64,000 nt of DNA from Orobanche coerulescens. Lineage: Eukaryota > Streptophyta > Magnoliopsida > Lamiales > Orobanchaceae. The translations under genes and the position numbers were made by a program. The notes under the pieces were generated by a model. The model saw nothing but the letters and a program-made list of their open reading frames with translations, did no database searches and was not told where the DNA came from. Shown piece by piece: positions 44,963-57,435 of this stretch (position 1 is its first letter; the number at the start of each line of letters is the position of its first letter). The stretch is from the NCBI GenBank assembly GCA_033398695.1, contig CM065817.1, positions 64,220,001 through 64,284,000 on the forward strand. The letters are read 5' to 3'.

Positions 44963-46302
44963 CCATTTGTATCGAAAACCAACTTCTATTGAATGATCCA
45001 AACCACCAAAACACCATCAATACAATCGATAATCCAAACGAAATGCTCAAATCGAGTTTACGATATCATTAAATTGCAAAACCCAATTCCAAGTCAACCT
45101 TCAAAGTGTTCTTGAGAAAAACTTCCAACAATCCGATGATAACTCGTAAAAACTCATAATCATACGTATATACATCACAATTCATGATTATACCATCCAA
45201 AACATCATGCTCCAACTCAAAATCGAATTCAAGGGTTGAAGAATGTTACCTTAGATTAGGATGAAAAATCCACAAATATGTTGTTGATCCACACTACAAC
45301 TTGAAGAAGATGAGAATCTCTGAGTTTAGATGATGTTAAAACACCCAAAAATCGCCCACCAATCGCCTAAGGAGGAGAGGAAGAATGAAAATGGTGAAAT
45401 GTGTTTGTTTTCCACAACAAACGCAGATATAAAGCAAATCTGTACCGTGTGCCGCGGCACGGGCTGAGTGTGCCACGACACAGGGCCAAAAATCTGCCCA
45501 TCAAAACAGCTTTGTGCCGCGGCCCGGACAGAAGGGGCCGCGGCCCGCGGTACAGCCCGCTCAAGCATCAAAAGGCACACAATGTAGTCTTAGCTATTTC
45601 GGCCATAACTCCTTCGTACGGACTCTGATTCACTCACCGTTTGAACCATTGGAAAGCTAACTTGATTATCTATAATATTGCAAAGAATCAGAATTTTTGG
45701 AGTTTTCAAGAATTATTGGTGATTTTACAAAGTCGAACTCATACGTGGAAAAGCCGCTTAAGAACACGGAATTCAACAGAACGACACCGAGACGAACTCG
45801 GATGACAAAAAGTATAGAATTAATCATTCTCAGAATGATGAAACGGTCACAATAGAGTCTGTAATATGGACTTATGCCAAAAAAATAAAATTACCGGAAA
45901 TTAAAATTGCGGATATTACATACTACCCTCCTTAAAAGAAGTTTCGTCCCGAAACTTAAAACAAGTAGGTAGAAGCAATATCCCGCCAGAAAAACTCAAC
46001 GAGATACACAAGAACCGCAAATATACCCAACAACAGCATGATTCGAACAAGAAGGAAATTTGAAATGGCATGAACTCCAATATTAACATCGATTAATGAA
46101 GTAATTATAACGATCAAGATAATATTCTAGTCTCGATTCTCAAGCAAGGTTGAAAAAAAATGAACGATATCGATACACGACTCAACATTAGTCGATGAAC
46201 ACGAATGAATGAACATGAATGATGAGTGATTATTAATGAGTGAAAATCCACCGAGTGACAATTACTGAATGAAAATGAATGAATTTACAATCGGGTATTA
46301 CA
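44963..46302 (-). mobile_element. E7b: gypsy LTR fragment with 3' internal end
   Basis: Minus strand: a LTR-like start TGTAATACCCG at 46302, about 380 bp of non-coding sequence, a GTTTCGGGACGAAAC module (45955-45941), GGAGGGTAGTA, then an LTR start TGTAATATCCGC at 45920 running to 44963, where E4 interrupts it. GC-rich palindromes (GTGCCGCGGCAC at 45449-45460 and variants to 45552) lie just upstream of a weak TATA (CTTTATATC). Shares with E7 the block around ATCATTCTCAGAATGATGAA. The right edge abuts E2b, with TTAGA (46303-46307) the likely target duplication. Confidence 0.65.
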
Positions 46303-47287
46303 TTAGAGAGACATCTGAAGAACATGGGTATTGGATACCATGATGTGTGACATTGAGTGCAAGTGGGAGATTGTTAGGAATATGTCCTCGAATGCCACTC
46401 AGGGGATGAGAGAGTAGGGGCATTGTACTTGTAATTATGAAATAATTAATAAAAAGGCAATTCGATTCATTTACTGTTTATTGTATTTCAATTGCATTCT
46501 TGACTTGGTAAAAATTGAAGTGAAGTCCATGTAAATAATTTGAACATTCCATTCTCATTATGGGATAAGAGAAAATGTACTGGAAGTGTTTAAAGTTTAT
46601 TTACGTAAATCGTTCGCAAGTCAATAAACTTAAATGGACATTAAGTTTTAATAAGACTTGTATAACTGATGCTAGGACGTGTACACGTCTTGATAGCATA
46701 GTTATAAGTATATTGGTGGGACCAGTATACTCGAACACGACTCATACTCGATTCAGTCACTCGATATTTACTCTCGGAGAGTCGATGATGAATCGAAAGG
46801 TTGTGATAGTATATGTGGACCTTTGACTTGAGGGTTCAGTAGAAGATGTGTATGTGACGTTTAGTTTGTCATTAGAGTAGTTAAACTCATTTGCTTAATT
46901 GCTGAGTTGACCTCGAAGTGCGGACTATACGGGCAGGTAGCAGTCTTTACTATACGCCAAGAAAGGATTCTATCTCCTGTTAGTGAGCAGGCCTATGTCC
47001 TATACGATTAATGGCAAATAAGATCATAAGTCTTTGGTCAAAGCATTCTGATATAGTCGTACTAGATTCACTATTGATCAGTCGGTCTTGATTTGTATTA
47101 ACATATGTATAGAGTCTAGTCAATAGTAGGGTTTGACTTTACCGTGACACGAATACTTGACTGGGACATCTGATGAAGGGTCTATACGTATATGGTATTC
47201 ACGACATAATGGTTCTGGAATGATCCCTTCATTCGTTCTCAGTCGGGGTTTACAGTGCGGCCCACTAGGCTGGCTAAGTGCTGCCCG
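46303..47287 (+). mobile_element. E2b: Tork-like copia fragment (RNase H tail and part of 3' LTR)
   Basis: 46303-46371 matches the end of E2 pol and its PPT (AAGTGGGAGAT); 46372 onward matches the E2 LTR (TGTTAGGAATATG). The LTR is cut at 47287 by E7 (GCCCG at 47283-47287 is the likely target duplication) and the rest lies beyond the right edge. Same family as E2 but clearly diverged. It is the outermost element recognisable in the window. Confidence 0.8.
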
Positions 47288-47805
47288 TGTAACACCCCCA
47301 AAATCGTATGGTAATATTACACGCCGTAGACCCCTTCCACAAGGATCTACCAGGCTAAACATCCATAAACGACTAAATGCTTGCCCGGCCAGCGTCAAAC
47401 AATATAATAATACAGACCGTTAAGGTCACTTACACATAAACACACAGACCGATGAGGTCACACAACTCTATCAACAGAACTGACTAACAACATTACCCAC
47501 ACAGGGGTCGAAACACAATACAGCGGAAGACTGAATAAACAATAACAATACAACCAAACTCTACCAACTCTCGACTCTTGATTAGTATCGCAGCTCGTCA
47601 TCCTCTTGTGCCAATCCTGTGACTGCTTCCCTGAATCTGCATGTACCTGGACGCAAAGCAGACATCCACCCCCCGATTACTCGGGGGTTAGTAAAACTCC
47701 ACTGTTTTACTAGTGCAAGTATCAAATCATACGAAATATAACAAGCAAATAATAATCGTGAATCAAATATAAAAATCACGTATCAAAATATCCCCGGGAG
47801 GTTTT
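47288..47805 (-). repeat. E7 3' LTR, distal part
   Basis: Plus strand starts TGTAACACCCCC. Contains the double hairpin (47665-47713) shared with E6 and E8. Ends with GTTTT (47801-47805), the E8 target duplication; resumes at 57436. Confidence 0.85.
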
Positions 47806-50172
47806 TGTAATACCCGAGATTTCTGATATGTATTTGGAACTTGTGATATTGTAATGATTGTACTTTTGTCTGAGTACTATTCTCCGTATTTCATAATCCG
47901 GCGTTGTTGAGCATATGATTTCATGAATATGATTTAAAGATTGTAATTCTGCGCATGTAGCGCACGCTATCGGCTATGTGTAGCGTACGCTAACATGGAT
48001 TCATAGCGCACGCTACAAAGGAACATTAGCGCACGCTATGCGTGGTCAATTTGATTGAGACGTGCGGTAGGTGAGATCTGGCTGGGGGACCCTTGTCGGA
48101 TCGTGTCGGGATGAACCTGGACGGATTTCGGGAAAAGCCGAGTCAACGCCTTAGCGCACGCTACATGCATGTGCATAGCGCGCGCTAAGTGTTGAGTACA
48201 GTTAAGTCAGTGAGCCGTTAGCGCACGCTACGAGCAGGGACTAGCGCGCGCTAATAGCCATTTATTATAAATAGGACAGCATCCTATTCGTGATTTCAGT
48301 TCTTTCTTCTCCCATACCCGAATTCTTACACTCAGAGCATAACTTCCTTCATCCCAAACACTTCATATCAACATCCTAGTTCGCGATTGAAGATCGTATA
48401 TCATTGGAGATTGGCGTTCAAGTCTTCGGCGTTGGATTGCTTCGATTTCCTCCGTGTTCTTCACTACTTTGAGGTAGGTGATTCTTCACCAATACTAGTA
48501 GTGTTCTAAAGGACGTTTGATCATGCTTATCTTGTCAGTTAGATTCTTAAGTAGTCGAACATCATGTGTAGAAGGATATTTTCGATGTTTCGATACTTAT
48601 TCACCATATAAACCATTGAACCTCTTGGTGTTTGAACTCCTAGCATATTCTGAAGCTTCAAACCTATTTGTGATCAGTAGACGGATTTACCTAGTTGTTA
48701 CGTTTTACACATTGGAATCATGCGTTTTGGAATGTAGGACGAACGGAACTTAGAGTATTTTCTTGAAGATCGAAGATGAATTATGATGTTGAGATGATTA
48801 TCCGTATATTTGTATCTCATAATCATAGAACTTCCACAAACCTTATTAGCATGATATGCTTGAGGATGACTTGTTTTATCACCAGAGAATTCATGAGTTC
48901 ATCACCATTCAACCCGATTTTACGCCGTGTGTCGCCATGCACGATTAGCGCACGCTAACATACGTTAGTTAACGTGCGCTATCGGGGTTAAGTTAACGCA
49001 CGATTACGTACGTAACGTACGTTATGAGACCAGCCGAGTCAAACTGTCAGTTCGTGGCTATCGTACGCTAGGCTTATACGATAGCGTACGCTAACAGGCA
49101 GGCTTAGCGCACGTTACGTAGAGTACGTAGCGCACGCTAAGCAGTCCAGGCAGATTGGTTATTTTGAGCTTTTTGGCCGTAGACCGAATTGCTAGGCCAT
49201 CGTTCGACTTGAGATGATTTGTATATCATTTCTTTTGTTAAGGTTCGAGCTTGTTACGTTGATCGAAGGAGGTGGCCTTCGAGTGTGTTGAGATCATTGA
49301 AGTATTCCATTCTTGCCATTTTCGAGGCAAGTATCATATGTCGAGTTCGATTTATATTGAAACTTTGATCATGCTTGTGGTTTTGTTCATGTTGTTGAAT
49401 ATGAGATGTATTTCTGAAATTTCTCGTGGTATTCGTTGTTATTTGTTCGTATTAATGAACATATTGAAATGCATATATGTATGCATAGTTGATTGATTTA
49501 TGGTATAAATGATCCGAGGGGATCATGAGGATCTATGCTGAGGGTGCTGGATCGAATGTCCACCATGCGTTAGTCCGACGGGATCATCATGGGATCTATG
49601 CTGAGGGCGCTGGATCGCTGGACGGGTTTTCCACCATGCGTTGGTCCGACGGGATCATCATGGGGATCTATACCAAGGGCGCTGGAACGCTGGATTACCC
49701 TGTACTGTGTTGATGGAATCATGAGGATTCGCATCGTTGGATTTCGGTGACGGAAGTCCGTTTTGCATGTTTTATGATGCATTGATGATTTATGTATTAC
49801 GATACTTGTACTAGCATTGTTTTGCTAACCCCTTCTGGGGTGGACATTATTTTGATGTTCAGGTAGCCGAGGAGCGGGGAAGCAACCACAGTACCGACAG
49901 GACGATGAAATGGCTCATTGATGTGGTTGACGTTTATTGTTATTGTGATTTGTCTTCTTGGTCTATTTAGTACTCGAGTACGTCTGTTTTTAATAACGTC
50001 TTTTCGATATGGTTGTATAAGTTAACTCATTTTATCGGTTGAATCAAATCTGTATTTGAACTTCAGTTGTACGATTGGATTATATTTACACTCCTTTTAA
50101 AATTAGCCTTGTAAATCCTTACCTAAAGGGTTTACGGCGTTGTAATTATTCCGAATATCTCGGGGTGTTACA
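47806..50172 (+). repeat. E8 5' LTR (2367 bp)
   Basis: TGTAATACCCGAG to GGGGTGTTACA. Eight TAGCGCACGCTA-type palindromes between 47960 and 48254, then TATAAATAG (48266-48274). A second palindrome cluster lies at 48944-49142. Three ~70-bp tandem units with GGATCTATGCTGAGGG / CCACCATGCGTT at 49521-49690; double hairpin at 49811-49844. Confidence 0.9.
48266..48274 (+). promoter_or_regulatory. E8 5' LTR TATA box
   Basis: TATAAATAG, 11 bp after the last CTAGCGCGCGCTAA palindrome (48241-48254). The 3' LTR counterpart is 55540-55548. Confidence 0.7.
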
Positions 50173-50177
50173 GAATA

Positions 50178-50189
50178 TGGTATCAGAGC
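50178..50189 (+). promoter_or_regulatory. E8 primer binding site
   Basis: TGGTATCAGAGC, perfect match to the usual initiator tRNA-Met PBS, five bases after the LTR. Confidence 0.85.
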
Positions 50190-50301
50190 TAAGATTCATG
50201 GATATCTTGGCAGTCGGGTTAGTTGGGTCAGTTTACGTTATTTGATTATTGGTCGTTCGTAACATCACTGCTGAGCCAGCATCGTCGTGTGGACCGTGGT
50301 T

Positions 50302-50411
50302 GTAAGTTCCTAAATCTCAAATACTACCGTTTTATTTTATTCGTGTTTTGTGAACATTGATGGATGTACTTTTAGAAGTTTGCCCTGGATATTGAGTATT
50401 TATGTTTACAG
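50302..50411 (+). other. Candidate leader intron of E8
   Basis: GTAAGT (50302-50307) after GTGGTT, and TTTACAG ending at 50411, one base before the gag ATG at 50413. The same donor and acceptor positions exist in E6 and E7 despite very different leader lengths, which is the main support. Not a proven intron. Confidence 0.45.
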
Positions 50412-50412
50412 T

Positions 50413-51533
50413 ATGTTGAGAGGAGGTCGTGGACGCGGGCCTTGATCGTGGGCGCGACGTGGAAATGCGAGACAAGAAGAGTCGGTATCTACCCCGAGAG
50501 ATAACCGCTAGTCGAACGGATTCTCATTAGGGGGCGGCGAGGATCGGCAAATAATAATGCAGATCCTAACGTGCCAGGAGTGCTTCAGCAGGTGGTTGCT
50601 CAGATAAACCAATTTGCTCAAGTTGTGGATCGTATGCAGACGGCGATGGGATAGCAGCATAACGTGGATAACCGGGGAGATAAATGGCTTACCGAAGTGA
50701 TCAAATTGCATCCTCCGAAATTTGACGGTTCTGCCGAGACGCTTTCTTGGGATCACTGGCTGAAGGAATTAAAAAATATTTTTGCGGGGATTAACTGTCC
50801 CAACGATAGGAAGGTTCCGGTCGCCCAGTATCTTCTGACAGGGGAGGCTTTCGACTGGTGGGAGGCCATTCGACCGGAGGAGCACATTGTTCACTGGACG
50901 GAATTCAAATTGATGATGGAAACGCAGTATTGTCCTCGCCCAGTTAGAGAAGCCCTAGTTCGGGAGTTTTTCTCACCACAAAATTCAGAAGCATCTGTGA
51001 CGGACGTGATTAAGACCTTTAATCACCAGCTGACTTATGTGCGCCACTTGATCAGGACCGAGGCGGAAAGGATTTTCCATTTTGACATGCGAATGAAACC
51101 GGAAATTCAGCAATATATGTCCGGATTTGAATGTACCACCTTGCGACAGTATCAGGACAAGGCGTTGGCCTATGATATGAAGGAGGCAGCAGTAGAGAAA
51201 TCGATGGAAGCAAAGAAACAGAAGGTGTCTGGTAACTTCACGGAGAATAAGAGTAGCGGTCCTCGCAGGGGTCAGTCCTATTTTCATTCATCCAGGAGAC
51301 CTCCGCATCCTTCTCGAGGTGGAAAGAAGTTCCGGGCAGCACCAACTATTTCAGACGCAGGGAAGAAGTTTTATAACTGTGGCAAAGCGGGACATGTTCG
51401 ACGTGATTGTTTCGCGCCTGCTGTGACCTGTTTCGAGCGTGGACAGGAAGGACATCGCGCAACATTTTGTGGGAATGCGACCCGATCTTTTGGTACTCGC
51501 ACTCCTGTGCAGTTACGAAGGACACTAGTGTAA
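50413..51533 (+). pseudogene. E8 gag, broken
   Basis: The ancestral start is ATG 50413 (MLRGGRGRG), with a TGA at 50443 and further breaks before a clean frame from 50664 (MDNRGDKWLTEVIKLHPPKF). The capsid domain is well kept: LSWDHWLKELKNIF, VAQYLLTGEAFDWWEAI, a FNHQLTYVR segment and FDMRMKPEIQ. Both zinc knuckles have lost a cysteine: FYNCGKAGHVRRDC (first Cys is Phe) and CFERGQEGHRATFC (second Cys is Arg), so RNA binding would be impaired. Gag ends at a TAA (51531-51533) in frame 3, while pol lies in frame 1, so a frameshift separates them. Gag forms the particle that packages element RNA. Confidence 0.88.
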
Positions 51534-51624
51534 ACCCAGAGCCAGCGTGAGCGGTTTCCCATAGCAGAATGTTGGGAAAAGAGAGGCATCCAGCGCTGGG
51601 TCCGTTCCTCCACGTATTTACGAG

Positions 51625-54600
51625 ATGAAGAAGGATGATCAGAACACAGCTGTTGCATCAGGTACGATTCAGATCCTTTTGCAACCAGTTAGTGTCTTGT
51701 TCGATTCGGGAGCTATGCATTCTTTTATATCTTTGAACTGTGTTAATCGTTTGAAAATCTCGTGCTTGTATGATTGTGAACCTTATGTTGTGGGATTACC
51801 GAGCGGAGAGAAAATTGTGGGAACCCTACAAGCTAGGGATTTTCCAGTAACTATAGGAGGAAGAGATTGGCTATCGAATCTTATTGTAGTTGACATCTAC
51901 GGTGACGATTTAATTCTCGGAGACAATTGGCTCAACCGTTATGGAGCTATTCTGAATTACCGGGAGAGAGTTATTTCTATCATTGCTGATGACGGATCTG
52001 AACACTTATTCCAAGGATGGAGACCGGGAAGCTCGGGAAAATTGATCAAAGCAATGAAAGCCGTGAGATTACTGAAGCAGGGATGTCATGGACTTTGGTG
52101 CTATGCCATGAGGAAAGGGGAAAGAATAGAGCTCTCATCGATTCCAGTTGCGAATGAATTCTCCGACATATTTCCTGACGAACTACCTGGGTTACCTCCG
52201 CAGAGAGAAGTGGAATTCACCATCGAATTAGAGCCTGGGGCAGCCCCTATCTCCAGAGCACCATACCGCATGGCACCAACCGAGATGTATGAACTCAAGA
52301 AGCAACTTGAGGAATTGTCACAGAAGGGTTATATTCAACCTAGCGTTTCTCCTTGGGGAGCGCCCGTTCTCTTTGTCCGGAAGAAAGACGGATCCCTCCG
52401 ACTGTGTATTGATTACAGGGAGCTTAACAAAATGACGATCAAGAATAAGTATCCTATACCTCGGATCGACGACTTGTTTGATCAACTGCAAGGGGCAAGG
52501 GTATTCTCGAAGATTGACTTGCGATCAGGATACCATCAGTTGAGAATTAAGGAATCGTATGTACCGAAGTCTGCTTTCAGATCCCGGTACGGGCATTATG
52601 AATTTGTAGTAATGCCATTTGGACTTACCAATGCTCCTGCGGTGTTCATGCAATTGATGAATCGGGTATTCTTAGAATACTTGGATAAATTTGTGTTCGT
52701 CTTCATTGATGACATCTTGATATATTCGAAGGACGCAGAGGAGCATGCTGAACATTTGCGTGTGGTTTTGAGCACCTTGAGGAAGGAACAGCTGTATGCA
52801 AAGCTTTCCAAGTGCGAGTTCTGGCTTAGGGAAGTAACCTTCCTTGGGCATGTGATATCAGCCGACGGGGTACAGGTGGACCCGCAGAAAGTCGAAGCAA
52901 TCTTGGAATGGGAAGTTCCTAGTAACGTGAAAGAAGTCCGGAGTTTCCTAGGACTTGCTGGATATTATCGCGGCTTTGTAGAGGGATTTTCCAAAATTGC
53001 TCGTCCGCTCACTCAGCTGTTGTAGAAAACTCAAAAGTTCACGTGGAATGAGAAGTGCCAGGCTGGTTTTGACGAACTTAAGAGGAGACTGGCGACAGCA
53101 CCTATATTAGCGCTACCAGAGGGAACTGATGGATTCATGGTATACAGCGACGCTTCGAATCAGGGTCTGGGTTGTGTGTTGATGCAAAAGGATAAGGTGA
53201 TTGCTTATGCTTCTCGGCAATTGAAACCGTATGAGGTTAATTACCCGACTCACGATCTTGAGCTAGCAGCTGTGGTCTTTGACTTGAAAATTTGGCGACA
53301 TTATTTGTACGGCACTCATTGCCAGATCTTTACAGACCATAAGAGCCTCAAGTACATTTTCAGTCAGAAAGAATTAAACATGAGGCAGAGAATGTGGCTG
53401 GAATTGATCAAGGATTACGACTTGGAGATTCTCTATCATCCGGGGAAAGCAAACGTAGTAGCCGATGCTTTGAGCCGTAAACCTGTTTCTCTTCGAGTGT
53501 TGGAAGCACTTACATCCCAACCCAGCATTCAACGGGAGCTGATCCGCGAAGGGATCGAAGTATGGGCACCAGGAATCCAAAGGCAACTATATGTGATGGA
53601 ACTGACTTCGTCACTAGTCGAGGAAATCAAATCTAAACAGTCGAATGATTCTCTGATCCTTCGGTTATGTGACGAAGTAAAGAAAGGAAAGACCCCAGGA
53701 TTTGTGATACAAGACGATGGAGTTCTGATATTTCAGAGTTGACTTTGCGTTCCCAATGATGATGATCTGAGACGGACTATTCTGAAGGAAGCTCATAGCG
53801 CGCCCTATTCTATTCACCCAGGCAGTAGTAAGATGTATAAGGATTTAAAACAAAATTTCTGGTGGGGGAACATGAAAAAGGACGTAGCAGATTATGTTTC
53901 GAGGTGTTTGACGTGTCAACAGGTTAAGATTGAACATCAGCGACCTGCCGGAATGTTAAAGCCGCTTCCGATCCCCGAATGGAAGTGGGAGGATATCTCG
54001 ATGGATTTCATCACCAGTATGCCAAAGACTAGAACGGGGATGAACATGATTTGGGTTATAGTTGATCGACTAACCAAGTCGGCTCATTTCCTAGGAATTA
54101 AAGATACATGGGGACCCGAAAGATTGGCGCGAGTATTTATTGCGGAGATAGTTAGATTGCATGGGACGCCGAAGACCATTATTTCAGATCGAGATGGTCG
54201 CTTCGTGTCGCACTTCTGGAGGGAAGTGCATAGGGCTTTGGGGACCGAGCTAAACTTTAGCACAGCTTATCATCCCCAAACGGACGGTCAGTCCGAAAGG
54301 ACTATACAGACAGTAGAGGACATGCTTAGAGCTTGTGCATTAGATTGGTCAACTGATTGGGAAGTTCACTTGCCCTTGATTGAGTTCACCTATAATAACA
54401 GTTGGCATGCTTCTATTAAGATGGCACCATTTGAAGCTTTGTACGGGAGAAGATGCCGATCACCCCTGTGTTGGGATGATTCTTCGGATTTGATCGGGAC
54501 GGAATCGGAATTGATAATTCAGACTCAAGAGAAGATAGCTTTGATTCGAGAAAGACTGTTGACTGCCCAGAGTCGACAGAAGTCTTATGCAGACGTACGT

Positions 54601-55044
54601 CGTCGCCCTCTAGAGTTCGACGTTGGGAATCATGTACTATTGAAGGTGTCTCCTACATGAGGGATTTTCCGTTTTGGGAGGAGAGGCAAGCTTAGTCCGA
54701 GATATATCGGACCATTCGAGATCCTCGAGAGAGTTGGAGATTTAGCATACAGGTTGGCCTTACCGCCATCGCTGAGTCACGTTCACAATGTGTTTCACGT
54801 ATCCCAATTGCAGAAGTATGTACCGGACCCCAGTCACGTCATTGATTTTGACGAGATCGAGATAGCTAATGATGGCACCTTCGAAGAAAGACCAATCAAG
54901 ATACTTGAGAGCCGGATCAAACAACTGAGGAATAAACCAATACACTTGGTTAAAGTACAATGGTCACGACATGGAGTCGAAGAGGCCACTTGGGAAACGG
55001 AGGACCATATGAAGGCTAGATATCCAGAGTTGTTTTCATCTTAA
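51625..55044 (+). pseudogene. E8 pol: protease, RT, RNase H, integrase, chromodomain; three stops
   Basis: One frame (frame 1) runs to 55044, interrupted only by TAG 53023-53025, TGA 53740-53742 and TGA 54658-54660. Protease: [10 protein letters not shown] near residue 27 (active D-S-G). [35 protein letters not shown] and the catalytic FIDDILIYS (residues 360-363). RNase [18 protein letters not shown] and ASRQLKPYE. Integrase: His-His-Cys-Cys finger (HSAPYSIH ... CLTC, from about 53790), catalytic Asp in SMDFIT, Asp in SDRDGRF and Glu in SERTIQTVEDML. Chromodomain: [19 protein letters not shown] and ATWETEDHM near 54900-55030, thought to guide integration to heterochromatin. The frame can be read upstream to a TAG at 51562. 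Start choice at 51625 is only the first ATG; the native product would be a gag-pol fusion. Confidence 0.92.
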
Positions 55045-55060
55045 GTTTCGGGACGAAACT

Positions 55061-55079
55061 TCTTTTTAGGGAGAAAGGA
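55061..55079 (+). promoter_or_regulatory. E8 polypurine tract
   Basis: Purine-rich AGGGAGAAAGGA directly before the 3' LTR, preceded by the GTTTCGGGACGAAAC hairpin (55045-55059). Confidence 0.75.
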
Positions 55080-57430
55080 TGTAATACCCGAGATTTCTGA
55101 TATGTATTTGGAACTTGTGATATTGTAATGATTGTACTTTTGTCTGAGTACTATTCTCCGTATTTCATAATCCGGCATTGTTGAGCGTATGATTTCATGA
55201 ATATGATTTAAAGATTGTAATTCTGCGCATGTAGCGCACGCTATCGGCTATGTGTAGCGCACGCTAACATGGATTCATAGCGCACGCTACAAAGGAACAT
55301 TATCGCACGCTCTGCGTGGTCAATTTGATTGAGACGTGCGGTAGGTGAGATCTGGCCGGGGGACCCTTGTCGGATCGTGTCGGGATGAACCTAGACGGCT
55401 TTCGGGAAAAGCCGAGTCAACGCCTTAGCGCACGCTACAGGCATGTGCATAGCGCGCGCTAAGTGTTGAGTACAGTTAAGTCAGTGAGCCGTTAGCGCAC
55501 GCTACGAGCAGGGACTAGCGCGCGCTAATAGCCATTTCTTATAAATAGGACAGCATCCTATTCGTGATTTCAGTTCTTTCTTCTCCCATACCCGAATTCT
55601 TACACTCAGAGCATAACTTCCTTCATCCCAAACACTTCATATCAACATCCTAGTTCGCGATTGAAGATCGTATATCATTGGAGATTGGCGTTCAAGCCTT
55701 CGGCGTTGGATTGCTTCGATTTCCTCCGTGTTCTTCACTACTTTGAGGTAGGTGATTCTTCACCAATACTAGTAGTGTTCTAAAGGACGTTTGATCATGC
55801 TTATCTTGTCAGTTAGATTCTTAAGTAGTCGAACATCATGTGTAGAAGGATATTTTCGATGTTTCGATACTTATTCACCGTATAAACCATTGAACCTCTT
55901 GGTGTTTGAACTCCTAGCATATTCTGAAGCTTCAAACCTATTTGTGATCAGTAGACGGATTTTCCTAGTTGTTACGTTTTACACATTGGAATCATTTTCT
56001 TTGGAACGTAGGACGAACGGAACTTAGAGTATTTTCTTGAAGATCGAAGATGAATTATGATGTTGAGATGATTATCCGTATATTTGTATCTCATAATCAT
56101 AGAACTTCCACAAACCTTATTAGCATGATATGCTTGAGGATGACTTGTTTTATCACCAGAGAATTCATGAGTTCATCACCATTCAACCCGATTTTACGCC
56201 GTGTAATCGCCATGCGATTAGCGCACGCTAACATACGTTAGTTAACGTGCGCTATCGGGGTTAAGTGCCTGCGATTACGTAGGTAACGTGCGTTATGAGA
56301 TCAGCCGAGTCAAGCGTCGATCCGTGGCTAGCGTCGCTAGGCTTATACGATAGCGTACGCTAACGAGGCGAGCTTAGCGCCGCGTTACGTAGAAATGCGT
56401 AGCGCGCTTCATGATCGAGCAGATTGGTTATTTTGAGCTTTTTGGCCGTAGACCGAATTGCTAGGCCATCGTTCGACTTGACATGATTTGTATATCATTC
56501 CTTTTGTTAAGGTTCGAGCTTGTTACGTTGATCGAAGGAGGCGGCCTTCGAGTGTGTTGAGATCATTGAAGTATTCCATTCTTGCCATTTTCGAGGCAAG
56601 TATCATATGTCGAGTTCGATTTATATTGAAACTTTGATCATGCTTTTAGTTTTGTTCATGTTGTTGAATATGAGATGTATTTCTAAAATTTCTCGTGGTA
56701 TTCGTTGTTATTTGTTCGTATTGATGAACATATTGAAATGCATATATGTATGCATAGTTGATTGATTTATGGTATAAATGATCCGGGGATCATGAGGATC
56801 TATCTTTGGATCGAATGTCCACCATGCGTTGGTCCGCGGGATCATCATGGGGATCTATCTTGAGCGCTGGATCGGCTGGATGGGTTTTCCACCATGCGTT
56901 GGTCCGACGGGATCATCATGGGGATCTATACCAAGGGCGCTGGATCGCTGGATTACCCTGTACTGTGTTGATGGAATCGTGAGGATTCGCATCGTTGGAT
57001 TTCGGTGACGGAAGTCCGTTTTGCATGTTTTATGATGCATTGATGATTTATGTATTACGATACTTGTACTAGCATTGTTTTGCTAACCCCTTCGGGGGTG
57101 GACATTGTTTTGATGTTCAGGTAGCCGAGGAGCGGGGAAGCAACCACAGTACCGACCGGACGATGAAATGGATCAGTGATGTGGTTGACGTTTATTGTTA
57201 TTGTGATTTGTCTTCTTGGTCTATTTAGTACTCGAGTACGTCTGTTTTTAATAACGTCTTTTCGATATGGTTGTATAAGTTAACTCATTTGATCGGTTGA
57301 ATCAAATCTGTATTTGAACTTCAGTTGTACGATTGGATTATATTTACACTCCTTTTAAAATTAGCCTTGTAAATCCTTACCTAAAGGGTTTACGGCGCTG
57401 TAATTATTCCGAATATCTCGGGGTGTTACA
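55080..57430 (+). repeat. E8 3' LTR (2351 bp)
   Basis: Same organisation as the 5' LTR. Most of it is nearly identical; differences cluster in the second palindrome block (56205-56425) and in the tandem units (56785-56880), where several short indels occur. Confidence 0.9.
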
Positions 57431-57435
57431 GTTTT

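Larger units (their letters stand above)
47806..57430 (+). mobile_element. E8: full-length Tekay-like chromovirus (9625 bp)
   Basis: LTRs 47806-50172 and 55080-57430, TSD GTTTT (47801-47805 and 57431-57435), PBS, gag, protease, RT, RNase H, integrase and a C-terminal chromodomain, then a PPT. Domain order protease-RT-RNase H-integrase is the gypsy order, and the chromodomain marks it as a chromovirus. Premature stops and a gag frameshift make this copy defective, but every pol domain is collinear in one frame, so it is not an old wreck. Confidence 0.93.
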
